Shown here: positions 57,359-64,000 of the stretch, piece after piece | Layout of the letters: each line of letters starts with the position of its first letter | Numbering within the stretch: the first letter of the stretch is position 1 | Assembly (NCBI RefSeq): GCF_900107965.1 | Contig: NZ_FNVU01000012.1 | Location: 1 to 64,000, forward strand | Length of the DNA: 64,000 nucleotides | DNA from: Actinacidiphila yanglinensis | Lineage (GTDB): Bacteria; Actinomycetota; Actinomycetes; Streptomycetales; Streptomycetaceae | Reading direction: 5' to 3' | Notes under the pieces: generated by a model | What the model saw: the letters and a program-made list of their open reading frames with translations, nothing else | What the model was told of the DNA's origin: nothing | Databases searched by the model: none | Program-made: the position numbers and the translations under genes

Positions 57359-59179
57359 ATGTCACATCCCCGAAAAAGACTGGCCGCGGCTCTGCTGGCC
57401 GTCGCCCTGGTGGGCGCCGGCGCGTCGGCCGCGTCGTCGGCGTCCGCGGCTCCGGCCGAAGCCACCGGGTACACGGTCTCGGTGGGGACGACGGGCACCT
57501 ATGCCCATCCCACCGACACCCCGGCCAGCTCCTTCGTCGACAAGGACGGCACGTACTACTTCCAGCAGTCCGACGGGGAGTACGGCCCGGAGGGCCCCCG
57601 GTACTGGGACTTCTTCAGCGGCACGAACCTGGAGACCGCGACCCGCTCCACCGCGATCAGCGACGCGGTCAACCCCGCCAACCCGCAGGACCGGAACGAC
57701 GACACCACGTGGCGGTGCGACAACAGCCCGACCGGGCTCACCGCGACCCCCGCGCCCGCCGGCTCCGGCTACACCCAGAAGAACTTCTGCGACCTGCTCG
57801 GCACCTGGGTCGACCCGGACACCGGCAACTGGTACGGCCTGGTGCACAACGAGTTCACCCCGCAGCCCTTCGGCGACGGCATCCACTACGACGCGATCGA
57901 CTACGCCGAGTCCACCGACCAGGGCCGGACATGGACCATCAAGGGCCACGCGCTCACCTCGCCGTACAGCACGAAGCGGGGCGACAACGCGGCCTTCCCC
58001 CAGCAGACCTACTACTACGGCGACGGTGACCAGCGGCTCTTCGTCGACACCGCCTCCGGGTACTTCTACGTCTACTACGGCTCGCGCGCGGTGGACAAGA
58101 ACGGCAGCTGGAAGGCGTTCTACGAGCACGTGGCCCGCGCCCCCCTCTCGGGCAAGATGGCGCCGGGCTCCTGGCAGAAGTGGTACGACGGCTCCTGGTC
58201 GCAGCCCGGCACGGGCGGCAAGGAGAGCAACATCGTGCCGGTGACCTCCACCAGCACCACCGGCTACACGCCCCCGTCGGCCGAGTACGACCCGGCCGGC
58301 ACCGGCACCGTCAGCCAGCAGGTCGCGGCCGGCACCGCCCCCGCCACCTCGCCGCTGTTCGCGATGGACATCTCCTACGACGCCTACCTCGGGCTGTACA
58401 TCGGCGAGCCGCAGGCGGTCGACCAGAGCGGCAACGCACCGCAGCAGTTCTACGCCACCTCCGACCTGGCCACGCAGAAGTGGACCCTGATCGGCGACAC
58501 CGGCGGTTACACCACCGCGTCCTGGTACCGCTGGCTCCTCGACAGCGCCAACAAGACCAGCTCCACCATCGTCGGCAAGAGCTTCCGCGCCTACTGCTCG
58601 ATCGCCTGCGCGGGCAACGCCGACGGCCAGTACGCCAACGTCACCATCGACGCGTCCGCGCCCGCCGCGTCCCCGGTCGACCCGCACCGCACCTACACGA
58701 TCGCGAGCGGCGCCGGCCGGGTGCTCGCCGAGGCCGGCCGCGGCGCGGGGACCACCTCGCTGCCCGCCGCGGCCCGATCGGCCGCGCAGGGCTGGGTGTT
58801 CACGTCCGACGGCGACGGCTCCTACCGGATCACCAGCGTTGCCACCGGCCGGGCCCTGGGCGTCGACTCCGGCTCGACCCGCACCCGGGCCTGGGGGACC
58901 AAGCCGACCGTGACGCCGCTGGGTTCCGCCGGGCCGACCGTCGGCCAGCAGTGGTTCCTGATCCCCGCCACCACCCCCGGCGGCGCCAGGACCGGCGGGT
59001 ACCGGCTGGTCAACCGCTACAGCGGGCTGGTCCTCGGCATCTCCACCGACGCCAAGCGGCGGGCGGAGACCACACCCGTGCGGGCCTGGACCGACCGCAC
59101 CGGAAACGCCGTCGGCGGCGCCAGGACCGCCGCCGAGCAGACCCTGACGCTGATCCCCGGCGGTCGGGTCCGGCCCTGA
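57359..59179 (+). CDS. Secreted beta-propeller-like protein with C-terminal ricin-type domain
   Basis: A 606-residue exported protein. A signal peptide (MSHPRKRLAAALLAVALVGAG, cleaved near ASAAPAEA) precedes a region to about 440 with aromatic-rich blade-like repeats (YYFQQSDGEYGPEGPRYWDFF, GTWVDPDTGNWYGLVHNEF, GYFYVYYGSRAVDKNGSW, DAYLGLYIGEPQAV), as in 5-bladed propeller glycosidases or sialidase-like folds. The last 160 residues form a ricin-type beta-trefoil (YTIASGAGRVLAEAG, YRITSVATGRALGVD, GYRLVNRYSGLVLGI), a likely carbohydrate-binding module. I cannot fix a hydrolase family. GAAGGA lies 7 nt before the ATG. Confidence 0.85.
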   Translation: MSHPRKRLAAALLAVALVGAGASAASSASAAPAEATGYTVSVGTTGTYAHPTDTPASSFVDKDGTYYFQQSDGEYGPEGPRYWDFFSGTNLETATRSTAISDAVNPANPQDRNDDTTWRCDNSPTGLTATPAPAGSGYTQKNFCDLLGTWVDPDTGNWYGLVHNEFTPQPFGDGIHYDAIDYAESTDQGRTWTIKGHALTSPYSTKRGDNAAFPQQTYYYGDGDQRLFVDTASGYFYVYYGSRAVDKNGSWKAFYEHVARAPLSGKMAPGSWQKWYDGSWSQPGTGGKESNIVPVTSTSTTGYTPPSAEYDPAGTGTVSQQVAAGTAPATSPLFAMDISYDAYLGLYIGEPQAVDQSGNAPQQFYATSDLATQKWTLIGDTGGYTTASWYRWLLDSANKTSSTIVGKSFRAYCSIACAGNADGQYANVTIDASAPAASPVDPHRTYTIASGAGRVLAEAGRGAGTTSLPAAARSAAQGWVFTSDGDGSYRITSVATGRALGVDSGSTRTRAWGTKPTVTPLGSAGPTVGQQWFLIPATTPGGARTGGYRLVNRYSGLVLGISTDAKRRAETTPVRAWTDRTGNAVGGARTAAEQTLTLIPGGRVRP

Positions 59180-59237
59180 CGCTCCACGCCTCACGTCCGC
59201 GCGCCCCCCACCCACCCCCCACGAAACGAGATCCGAC

Positions 59238-60008
59238 ATGGCATCCGTACGGAAAGCGATCCGCCTGTCCGCCCTCGCCGGCGCGGCGTCGGCGATGGTG
59301 CTGGCGGCCTCCCCGACCGCGTCCGCCTCGGTCGGCGGCGGGAACGTCGCGGTGAGCTGGTCGATCCCCGGCACCCCGTCGGCCGGACTGACCAACATCA
59401 CCTTCCCCTTCACGGTCAACCCGGCGACGGCCCATCAGTCCGGTACGTACTTCGCCCAGCAGTTCGGCTTCACCGGCGCCTCCGACGTCGGCTACACCGG
59501 CCTCCAGCCGCGGCCGGACAGCGGTGGCCACGAGCGGTTGCACGGCGTGTTCTCCAGCTTCGTCGCGGGTTCGACCACGTCCGACCCGAACTGCAGCGAC
59601 GGAGCCGACGGCGGGGCCGGCGTCAGCTGCGCGGCCGAGTTCGACGGCGTCTACGGCCACACGTACGCCCTCACCGTGGTCAAGTCCGGTTCCGACACCT
59701 GGACCGGGACGGCGAAGGACACGGTCACCGGCGTGTCGACCCACATCGGCACGTACACCCTCCCGGCGGGAAGCGGGAACCTCCAGGGCTCGCAGGGCGG
59801 CTTCGTCGAGTACTACGCCGGCATCCCCAGCTGCGCGCAGATGCCGAGGACCGACGCCGTCTTCGGCGGTCCCACCACCACCGACGCGGGCGGCCTGGGA
59901 GGCACCGCCCGCGCCGACTACGAGTACAGCGATTGCGTGGGCCAGTCCGGCTACCAGGCCGTCGACGACGGTTCCGGCACCCACATCACCCGCGGTTTCG
60001 TGTCCTGA
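59238..60008 (+). CDS. Secreted protein with DUF3472-like domain
   Basis: A 256-residue exported protein. The signal peptide is MASVRKAIRLSALAGAASAMV with cleavage near SASVGG. The mature part has YFAQQFGFTGASDVGYTGLQPRPDSGG and HGVFSSFVAG, which recall the DUF3472 family of secreted beta-rich proteins, plus six cysteines in Cys-spaced segments (DPNCSDG, VSCAAEF, IPSCAQMP, YSDCVGQ). It lies 58 bp after the ricin-type protein gene in the same direction and may be co-expressed. Function unknown. Confidence 0.8.
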   Translation: MASVRKAIRLSALAGAASAMVLAASPTASASVGGGNVAVSWSIPGTPSAGLTNITFPFTVNPATAHQSGTYFAQQFGFTGASDVGYTGLQPRPDSGGHERLHGVFSSFVAGSTTSDPNCSDGADGGAGVSCAAEFDGVYGHTYALTVVKSGSDTWTGTAKDTVTGVSTHIGTYTLPAGSGNLQGSQGGFVEYYAGIPSCAQMPRTDAVFGGPTTTDAGGLGGTARADYEYSDCVGQSGYQAVDDGSGTHITRGFVS

Positions 60009-60026
60009 CCGCTCCCGATCCGGGAA

Positions 60027-60069
60027 CGCCCGTGCCCTCCCCGCTCGACGAGCGGGGAGGGCACGGGCG
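60027..60069. terminator. Strong bidirectional terminator hairpin
   Basis: Perfect 20-bp arms (60027-60046, 60050-60069) with a 3-nt loop GAC, between the convergent secreted-protein gene and the iron-transport permease gene. One of the longest stems in the window. Confidence 0.88.
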
Positions 60070-60095
60070 CGGTCAGGCGGTGTCGGGTCGGCCCC

Positions 60096-62186
60096 CTACC
60101 GCCGCGTCCGCATCAGCAGGCGGACGAAGTACGGGGTGCCGATGACCGCCGTCATGAGGCCGGCGCCCAGCTGGGCCGGGGCGATCACGGTGCGGCCCAG
60201 CAGGTCCGCCGCGCAGACGAGGATCGCGCCCAGCAGCATGGCGACCGGCAGCACCCGCACGTGGCGGCGGCCGACGAGCGCCCGGGCCGCGTGCGGAGCG
60301 ACCAGCCCGACGAAGCCGATCGTGCCCGCGGCCGCGGTCGCCGTGGCGCTCAGCAGCACCGCGACCGCGAGGAAGGCCGGCCGCGAGCGGGCGAGTTGCA
60401 GGCCGAGCAGCCGGGGCGTGTCCTCGTCGAGCGCCACCAGGTCGAGTTCGCGGCGCCGGCAGACCGCCAGCACCGTGCCCGCGGCGAGCACGCACGCGAC
60501 CGGCGCCAGATCGGGCGCGGTCCGCCCGTAGGTCGAACCGGACAGCCACGTCAGCGCCTTGGTGGCGTCGAACGGGTCGCTGAGCACGATGGTCAGGCTG
60601 ATCAGGGCCGTTGCGGCCGCCGACACCCCGACGCCGACCAGGACCAGCCGGTTCTGCCGGAACCCGCCGCGCGCGGCGAGCCCGAAGACGATCGCCGCGG
60701 CGGCCGCGGCGCCCGCGAAGGCGGCACCCGCGATGCTCCACGTGCCCGCGGCCGGCACCGTGGTGACCAGCAGCACCGCGCCGAAGCCGGCCCCGCCCGA
60801 GACGCCCAGCACGCCGGGCTCGGCGAGCGGGTTGCGGGTCACGGCCTGCACGAGCGTGCCCGACAGGGCGAGCGCCGCCCCCGCGAGGAGCGCGGCGAGC
60901 ACCCGGGGCACCCGCGTGTCCAGGACGAACGTCACCCCCCGACCGGCCCGGCCCAGCGCCCAGTTGGAGAGATCGCCGAGCAGCAGCTTGGTGTCGCCGA
61001 GGAGTGCCCCCGCGATCGCCACGGCCACCAGCAGGGCCACCAGCACGACGAGGGTGACCAGGAACGCCGCCCGGCTACGGATCCGGATCCGGTCGTCCTC
61101 TGCGGCGGCGCCGGACTCCCGGGCGCGGAAGGCCATCGCGACCAGGAACACCGCGCCGACCAGGCTCGTGACGACCCCGGTGGGCACGGCCACCGCGGAC
61201 TGCGCGCCCACCAGCGCGCGCAGCAGCACGTCCGACCCGAGCACGAGCGCCGCCCCGACCAGTCCGGCCACCGGTACCGCCGCCCTCGCCCGCAGCAGCG
61301 GCCGGCAGCGGCGGGCGAGCGGCCGGACCAGCGCCGGCGCGCACAGCCCGACGAACCCGATCGGCCCGGTGAGGGTCACCGCCGCGGCGGACAGCAGCGC
61401 GGTGAGCACGACGACGGTGATCCGGGTGCCGCGCACCGGCACGCCGAGGCCGCGGGCCGCGTCGTCGCCCAGGGCGAGGGCGTCGACGCGACGGGCGACC
61501 AGCAGCAGGCCGATCAGGCCGGCCGCGACGACCGGTGCCATCCGGTCGACGCCGCCGAACCCGTTCTGGGTGATGCTGCCCTGGCTCCACTGGTAGAGCC
61601 CGCCGGTGCGTTCGGGGAAGAGCAGGAGCAGCGCGTCGGTGACCGAGCCGAGTCCGAGCGCGAGGGCGCTGCCGGCCAGGACCAGCCGGACCGTGCCGGC
61701 GCCGAGGCCGGACAGCCCCAGCACGACGGCCGCGGCCGCCAGCCCGCCGGCGAACGCGACGCCGGACGAGGCCAGCAGCGGGATCGACGCGCCGGTGACG
61801 GTGAGCACCCCGAGGGCGAGGTACGCGCCGGCGTTCACCGCCAGGGTGTCCGGGGCGGCGAGCACGTTGCGGCTCACCGCCTGCAGCGCGGCCCCCGCGC
61901 CGCCGAGCGCGGCGCCGACCAGGAGGCCGGCGACCATCCTCGGCAGCCGCGAGGCGACGAGGACCGAGGCGTCGCCGGGGTCGGCGTGCCCGATGAGCGC
62001 CTTGCCGACCTCGCTCGCGCCCACCGCGGCCGTGCCCTGGGTGATGTCGACGACGGCGAGGGCGGCGACGAGGAGCACGGCCGCGGCCACCGCCGCGACC
62101 GCCCCGATGGACGGCGCGGGCCCGGAGGTGAACGCGGGCGCGGTCGCGGGCCCGCGGCGCGGCGCGGTCGTCCCGGTGCCGGCCAC
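60096..62186 (-). CDS. Fused double FecCD-type siderophore-iron ABC permease
   Basis: A 696-residue membrane protein containing two FecCD permease units in one chain (about 30-350 and 370-696), as in FhuB. Each unit has the typical VASRLPRMVAGLLVGAALGGAGAALQAV / LDTRVPRVLAALLAGAALALSGTLVQAV segment, the NPLAEPGVLGVSGGAG-type region and TGPIGFVGL / GTIGFVGLVAPHAAR. It forms the full channel for an iron-siderophore complex. The GTG start at 62186 is 4 bp after the stop of the binding-protein gene. Confidence 0.93.
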   Translation of the reverse strand: MAGTGTTAPRRGPATAPAFTSGPAPSIGAVAAVAAAVLLVAALAVVDITQGTAAVGASEVGKALIGHADPGDASVLVASRLPRMVAGLLVGAALGGAGAALQAVSRNVLAAPDTLAVNAGAYLALGVLTVTGASIPLLASSGVAFAGGLAAAAVVLGLSGLGAGTVRLVLAGSALALGLGSVTDALLLLFPERTGGLYQWSQGSITQNGFGGVDRMAPVVAAGLIGLLLVARRVDALALGDDAARGLGVPVRGTRITVVVLTALLSAAAVTLTGPIGFVGLCAPALVRPLARRCRPLLRARAAVPVAGLVGAALVLGSDVLLRALVGAQSAVAVPTGVVTSLVGAVFLVAMAFRARESGAAAEDDRIRIRSRAAFLVTLVVLVALLVAVAIAGALLGDTKLLLGDLSNWALGRAGRGVTFVLDTRVPRVLAALLAGAALALSGTLVQAVTRNPLAEPGVLGVSGGAGFGAVLLVTTVPAAGTWSIAGAAFAGAAAAAAIVFGLAARGGFRQNRLVLVGVGVSAAATALISLTIVLSDPFDATKALTWLSGSTYGRTAPDLAPVACVLAAGTVLAVCRRRELDLVALDEDTPRLLGLQLARSRPAFLAVAVLLSATATAAAGTIGFVGLVAPHAARALVGRRHVRVLPVAMLLGAILVCAADLLGRTVIAPAQLGAGLMTAVIGTPYFVRLLMRTRR

Positions 62187-62190
62187 GGCG

Positions 62191-63186
62191 CTACTTCGCC
62201 AGGGCGGCGACGAGGGCGTCGACGTACGCCTCCATCGACGCGGGGCCGCCGAACATCCAGATGCCGTCCGGCAGCCGGTGCACCTGGCCGGACTTCACGA
62301 ACGGCAGCGACTTCCAGACGGCGTTGCCGCCGAGGTGGGCGGTGAACGGGTCGCCGCCGTCGTTGCCGTTCTCTATGTAGGCGAACTGCACGTTCCCCAG
62401 GCCGGTGAGCCCTTCGACATCGGTGGTGGCCAGGCCGTAGTCCTTGTCGCCCTTGACCGTCCAGGCGTTCTTCAGCCCCAGCTTCTCGTTGACTGCGCCG
62501 ACGAGGGAGCCGCTGGTGTAGGGGCGGATCGACACCTGGTCGGAGACCACGTAGCTGTCGGCGAAGGCGACCTTGTCGCCCGTCAGGCCGGCGTCGGCCA
62601 GGGCCTTCCGGCCCGCGGTGAGCTTCGCGTCGAACGCCTGCCGCACGGTGCCCGCCTTCGCCGTCGTCCCGGTGGCCTGGGCGATCAGGTCGAGGTCGCG
62701 GGTCATCAGGCCGAGCTGGTCGGAGGCGTCGGCGGACCGCACCACGAGGACCGGGGCGACCTTGCGCAACTGCTTGACCACCGCCGCGGACAGGTCGGTC
62801 GTCGCCACGACGAGGTCCGGCTGGAGGGCCGCGATGGTATCGGTGCTCGGCTCGCCGCGGGTGCCGATGTCCTTCGGCGTGTTCGTCAACGGGGCGGCGG
62901 TGTCCCAGTTCCGGTAGCCCTTGACGTCCGCGACGCCGACCGGGGCGACGCCGAGCGTGACCAGGTCCTCCACGACGTTCCACTCGGTGCCGACGACCCG
63001 GGTGGCGGGATGGTCCAGGTGCACGGAGGTGCCGTCGGCGTCGGTGAGCGTGACGGGCCCGGCGGCCGTGGCCGAACCGGTGGCGGAGCCGGACGGCGCG
63101 GAGTCGGCGGAGGAGTGCTCGGTGGTGCCGCAACCGGCCAGGACGAGTGCCGCGGCAGCGGCCGCGGCGACGGGGAGGAGTCTCAT
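62191..63186 (-). CDS. Iron-siderophore ABC transporter substrate-binding lipoprotein
   Basis: A 331-residue FepB/FecB-like binding protein. The lipobox is VLAGC (Cys19) after MRLLPVAAAA, so it is membrane-anchored. The core begins TLTDADGTSVHLDHPATRVVGTEW and has the FecB-family features GVADVKGYRNWD, TIAALQPDLVVATTD and QVHRLPDGIWMFGGPASMEAYVDALV. It captures a siderophore complex for the fused permease. ATG at 63186 overlaps the ATPase stop (ATGA). Confidence 0.92.
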   Translation of the reverse strand: MRLLPVAAAAAAALVLAGCGTTEHSSADSAPSGSATGSATAAGPVTLTDADGTSVHLDHPATRVVGTEWNVVEDLVTLGVAPVGVADVKGYRNWDTAAPLTNTPKDIGTRGEPSTDTIAALQPDLVVATTDLSAAVVKQLRKVAPVLVVRSADASDQLGLMTRDLDLIAQATGTTAKAGTVRQAFDAKLTAGRKALADAGLTGDKVAFADSYVVSDQVSIRPYTSGSLVGAVNEKLGLKNAWTVKGDKDYGLATTDVEGLTGLGNVQFAYIENGNDGGDPFTAHLGGNAVWKSLPFVKSGQVHRLPDGIWMFGGPASMEAYVDALVAALAK

Positions 63187-64000
63187 CGGGAAGTGCGGTG
63201 CCTTTCGTTTCGTGCTTGATGGCGGCCGATCGCGCGGGTGCGCGGCCGGCCGGTGACGGGGTCGGTGTCCACGTCGATCCGGATGCCGTAGACCTCCGTC
63301 AGCCGATGCGGCGTCAGGACGTCCTCGGGCGTGCCGTCGGCGACGATCCGCCCCTGGTGGAGCAGGGCGACCCGGTCGGCGACGGCCGCCGCCTGGTCGA
63401 GGTCGTGCAGGACCACGCCGACCGCGATCCCGTGGTCGTCGGCGAGGTCCCGGATCAGGTCGAGGAGTTCGACCTGGTAGCGCAGGTCGAGGTAGGTCGT
63501 GGGCTCGTCGAGCAGCAGCACGCCGGTCTCCTGGGCGAGGCAGCCGGCCAGCCACACCCGCTGGAGCTGCCCGCCGGACAGGTGGTCGACACCGCGTCCG
63601 GCCAGTTCCTCCAGCCCGGTCAGGCCGAGCGCCCGGTCCACGGCGGCGGTGCCCCCGGGGTCCGGCCGGCCCCAGCGGCCCCGGTACGGGTAGCGGCCGA
63701 ACTCGACCACGTCGCGGACGCTGAGCCCGCTCGGTGTGGGCCGGCCCTGCGTCAGGAGGGCGACCCGCCGGGCGAACGCGCGGGTGGACAGCGCGGTGCC
63801 GTCCACGGCCGCCTCGGTGCCGCGGTCGAGCGTGAGGGTGCCGGTCCGCGGCTGCTGCAGGCGGGCGAGGGTACGCAGCAGCGTCGACTTCCCGCTGCCG
63901 TTCGGGCCGACCAGCGCTGTCACCTCGGCGGGCCGCAGGGTGAGCGCGGCCCCGTGGACGACGTCGACGCCGTCGTACGCCACGGTCATCTGATCGGCCG
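63183..64000 (-). CDS. Iron-siderophore ABC transporter ATP-binding protein, possibly partial at 5' end
   Basis: ATPase of the FecE/FhuC type with Walker A GPNGSGKST, the Q-loop region LLTQGRPTPSG, signature LSGGQLQRVW, Walker B VLLLDEPTTYLD and the H-loop histidine in VVLHDLDQAAAVADR. It energises the fused permease encoded downstream. An in-frame ATG at 63989 starts MTVAYDGVDVVHG, but relatives usually have several residues before VAYDG and the frame stays open to the window edge, so the true start may lie beyond 64000. Operon order is ATPase, binding protein, permease. Confidence 0.92.
   Translation of the reverse strand, partial: ADQMTVAYDGVDVVHGAALTLRPAEVTALVGPNGSGKSTLLRTLARLQQPRTGTLTLDRGTEAAVDGTALSTRAFARRVALLTQGRPTPSGLSVRDVVEFGRYPYRGRWGRPDPGGTAAVDRALGLTGLEELAGRGVDHLSGGQLQRVWLAGCLAQETGVLLLDEPTTYLDLRYQVELLDLIRDLADDHGIAVGVVLHDLDQAAAVADRVALLHQGRIVADGTPEDVLTPHRLTEVYGIRIDVDTDPVTGRPRTRAIGRHQARNERHRTSR

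Overview
The window is very GC-rich DNA with tightly packed genes, frequent ATGA/GTGA stop-start overlaps and many GTG starts. Together with the gene content (SpoIIE-type phosphatase with STAS and MarR neighbours, LLM F420-type oxidoreductase, SAV_915-like protein, lipoprotein beta-lactamase, actinobacterial hydrogenase cluster) this points to a streptomycete or close relative. It is chromosomal. I see no integrase, transposase, phage gene, CRISPR array, rRNA or tRNA.

Layout. (A) 1-5786: L-rhamnose catabolism on the minus strand (rhaI, the aldolase/dehydrogenase fusion rhaEW, rhaB, and the start of a LutA-like lactate-oxidation protein), driven by a near-consensus promoter with a palindromic operator at its presumed start point. 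(B) 5787-9253: an unrecognised pair, a large secreted or membrane-anchored protein and a small partner. (C) 9296-10874: a VOC protein divergent from a WYL regulator, with a perfect 18-bp inverted repeat between them. (D) 10871-24394: a long minus-strand operon beginning with a LacI regulator behind a perfect 24-bp palindrome. It continues with an ABC sugar importer, four consecutive ADP-ribosylglycohydrolase-family proteins, a ribokinase, a CaiB-type CoA transferase and a CitE-type lyase. This is the best candidate here for an undescribed pathway: import of an unknown ribosylated compound, hydrolysis, and phosphorylation of the released ribose.

(E) 24519-29807: ArsR-like regulator with MFS exporter, a small membrane protein, and a SpoIIE phosphatase/MarR/STAS signalling group. 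(F) 29910-45009: a complete [NiFe]-hydrogenase locus of the high-affinity group 1h type. It has hhyS and hhyL, a NifU-like protein, three conserved proteins of unknown role, a maturation protease, a 34-residue microprotein, then hypABFCDE, with a MerR gene upstream. The small subunit has Asp in place of one proximal-cluster Cys, a known mark of this oxygen-insensitive group. (G) 45086-54225: housekeeping and accessory genes (MDR oxidoreductase, XRE-PNPOx fusion, tandem USP, GNAT, SLT-domain secreted protein with an attenuator-like leader, LLM oxidoreductase, class A beta-lactamase, lysA-type decarboxylase with an SAV_915-like partner). (H) 54437-56951: ParB-like small protein, baeRF-type protein and three tiny genes. 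(I) 57103-60008: two secreted proteins, one a beta-propeller-like protein with a ricin-type C-terminus, behind a repeated TTATCGAT-containing site. (J) 60096-64000: a siderophore-iron ABC importer with a fused double permease.

Long open frames antisense to these genes are GC-bias artefacts and are left out. Start sites were chosen from visible Shine-Dalgarno sequences, overlaps and family length. Family names are from memory, without database searches.
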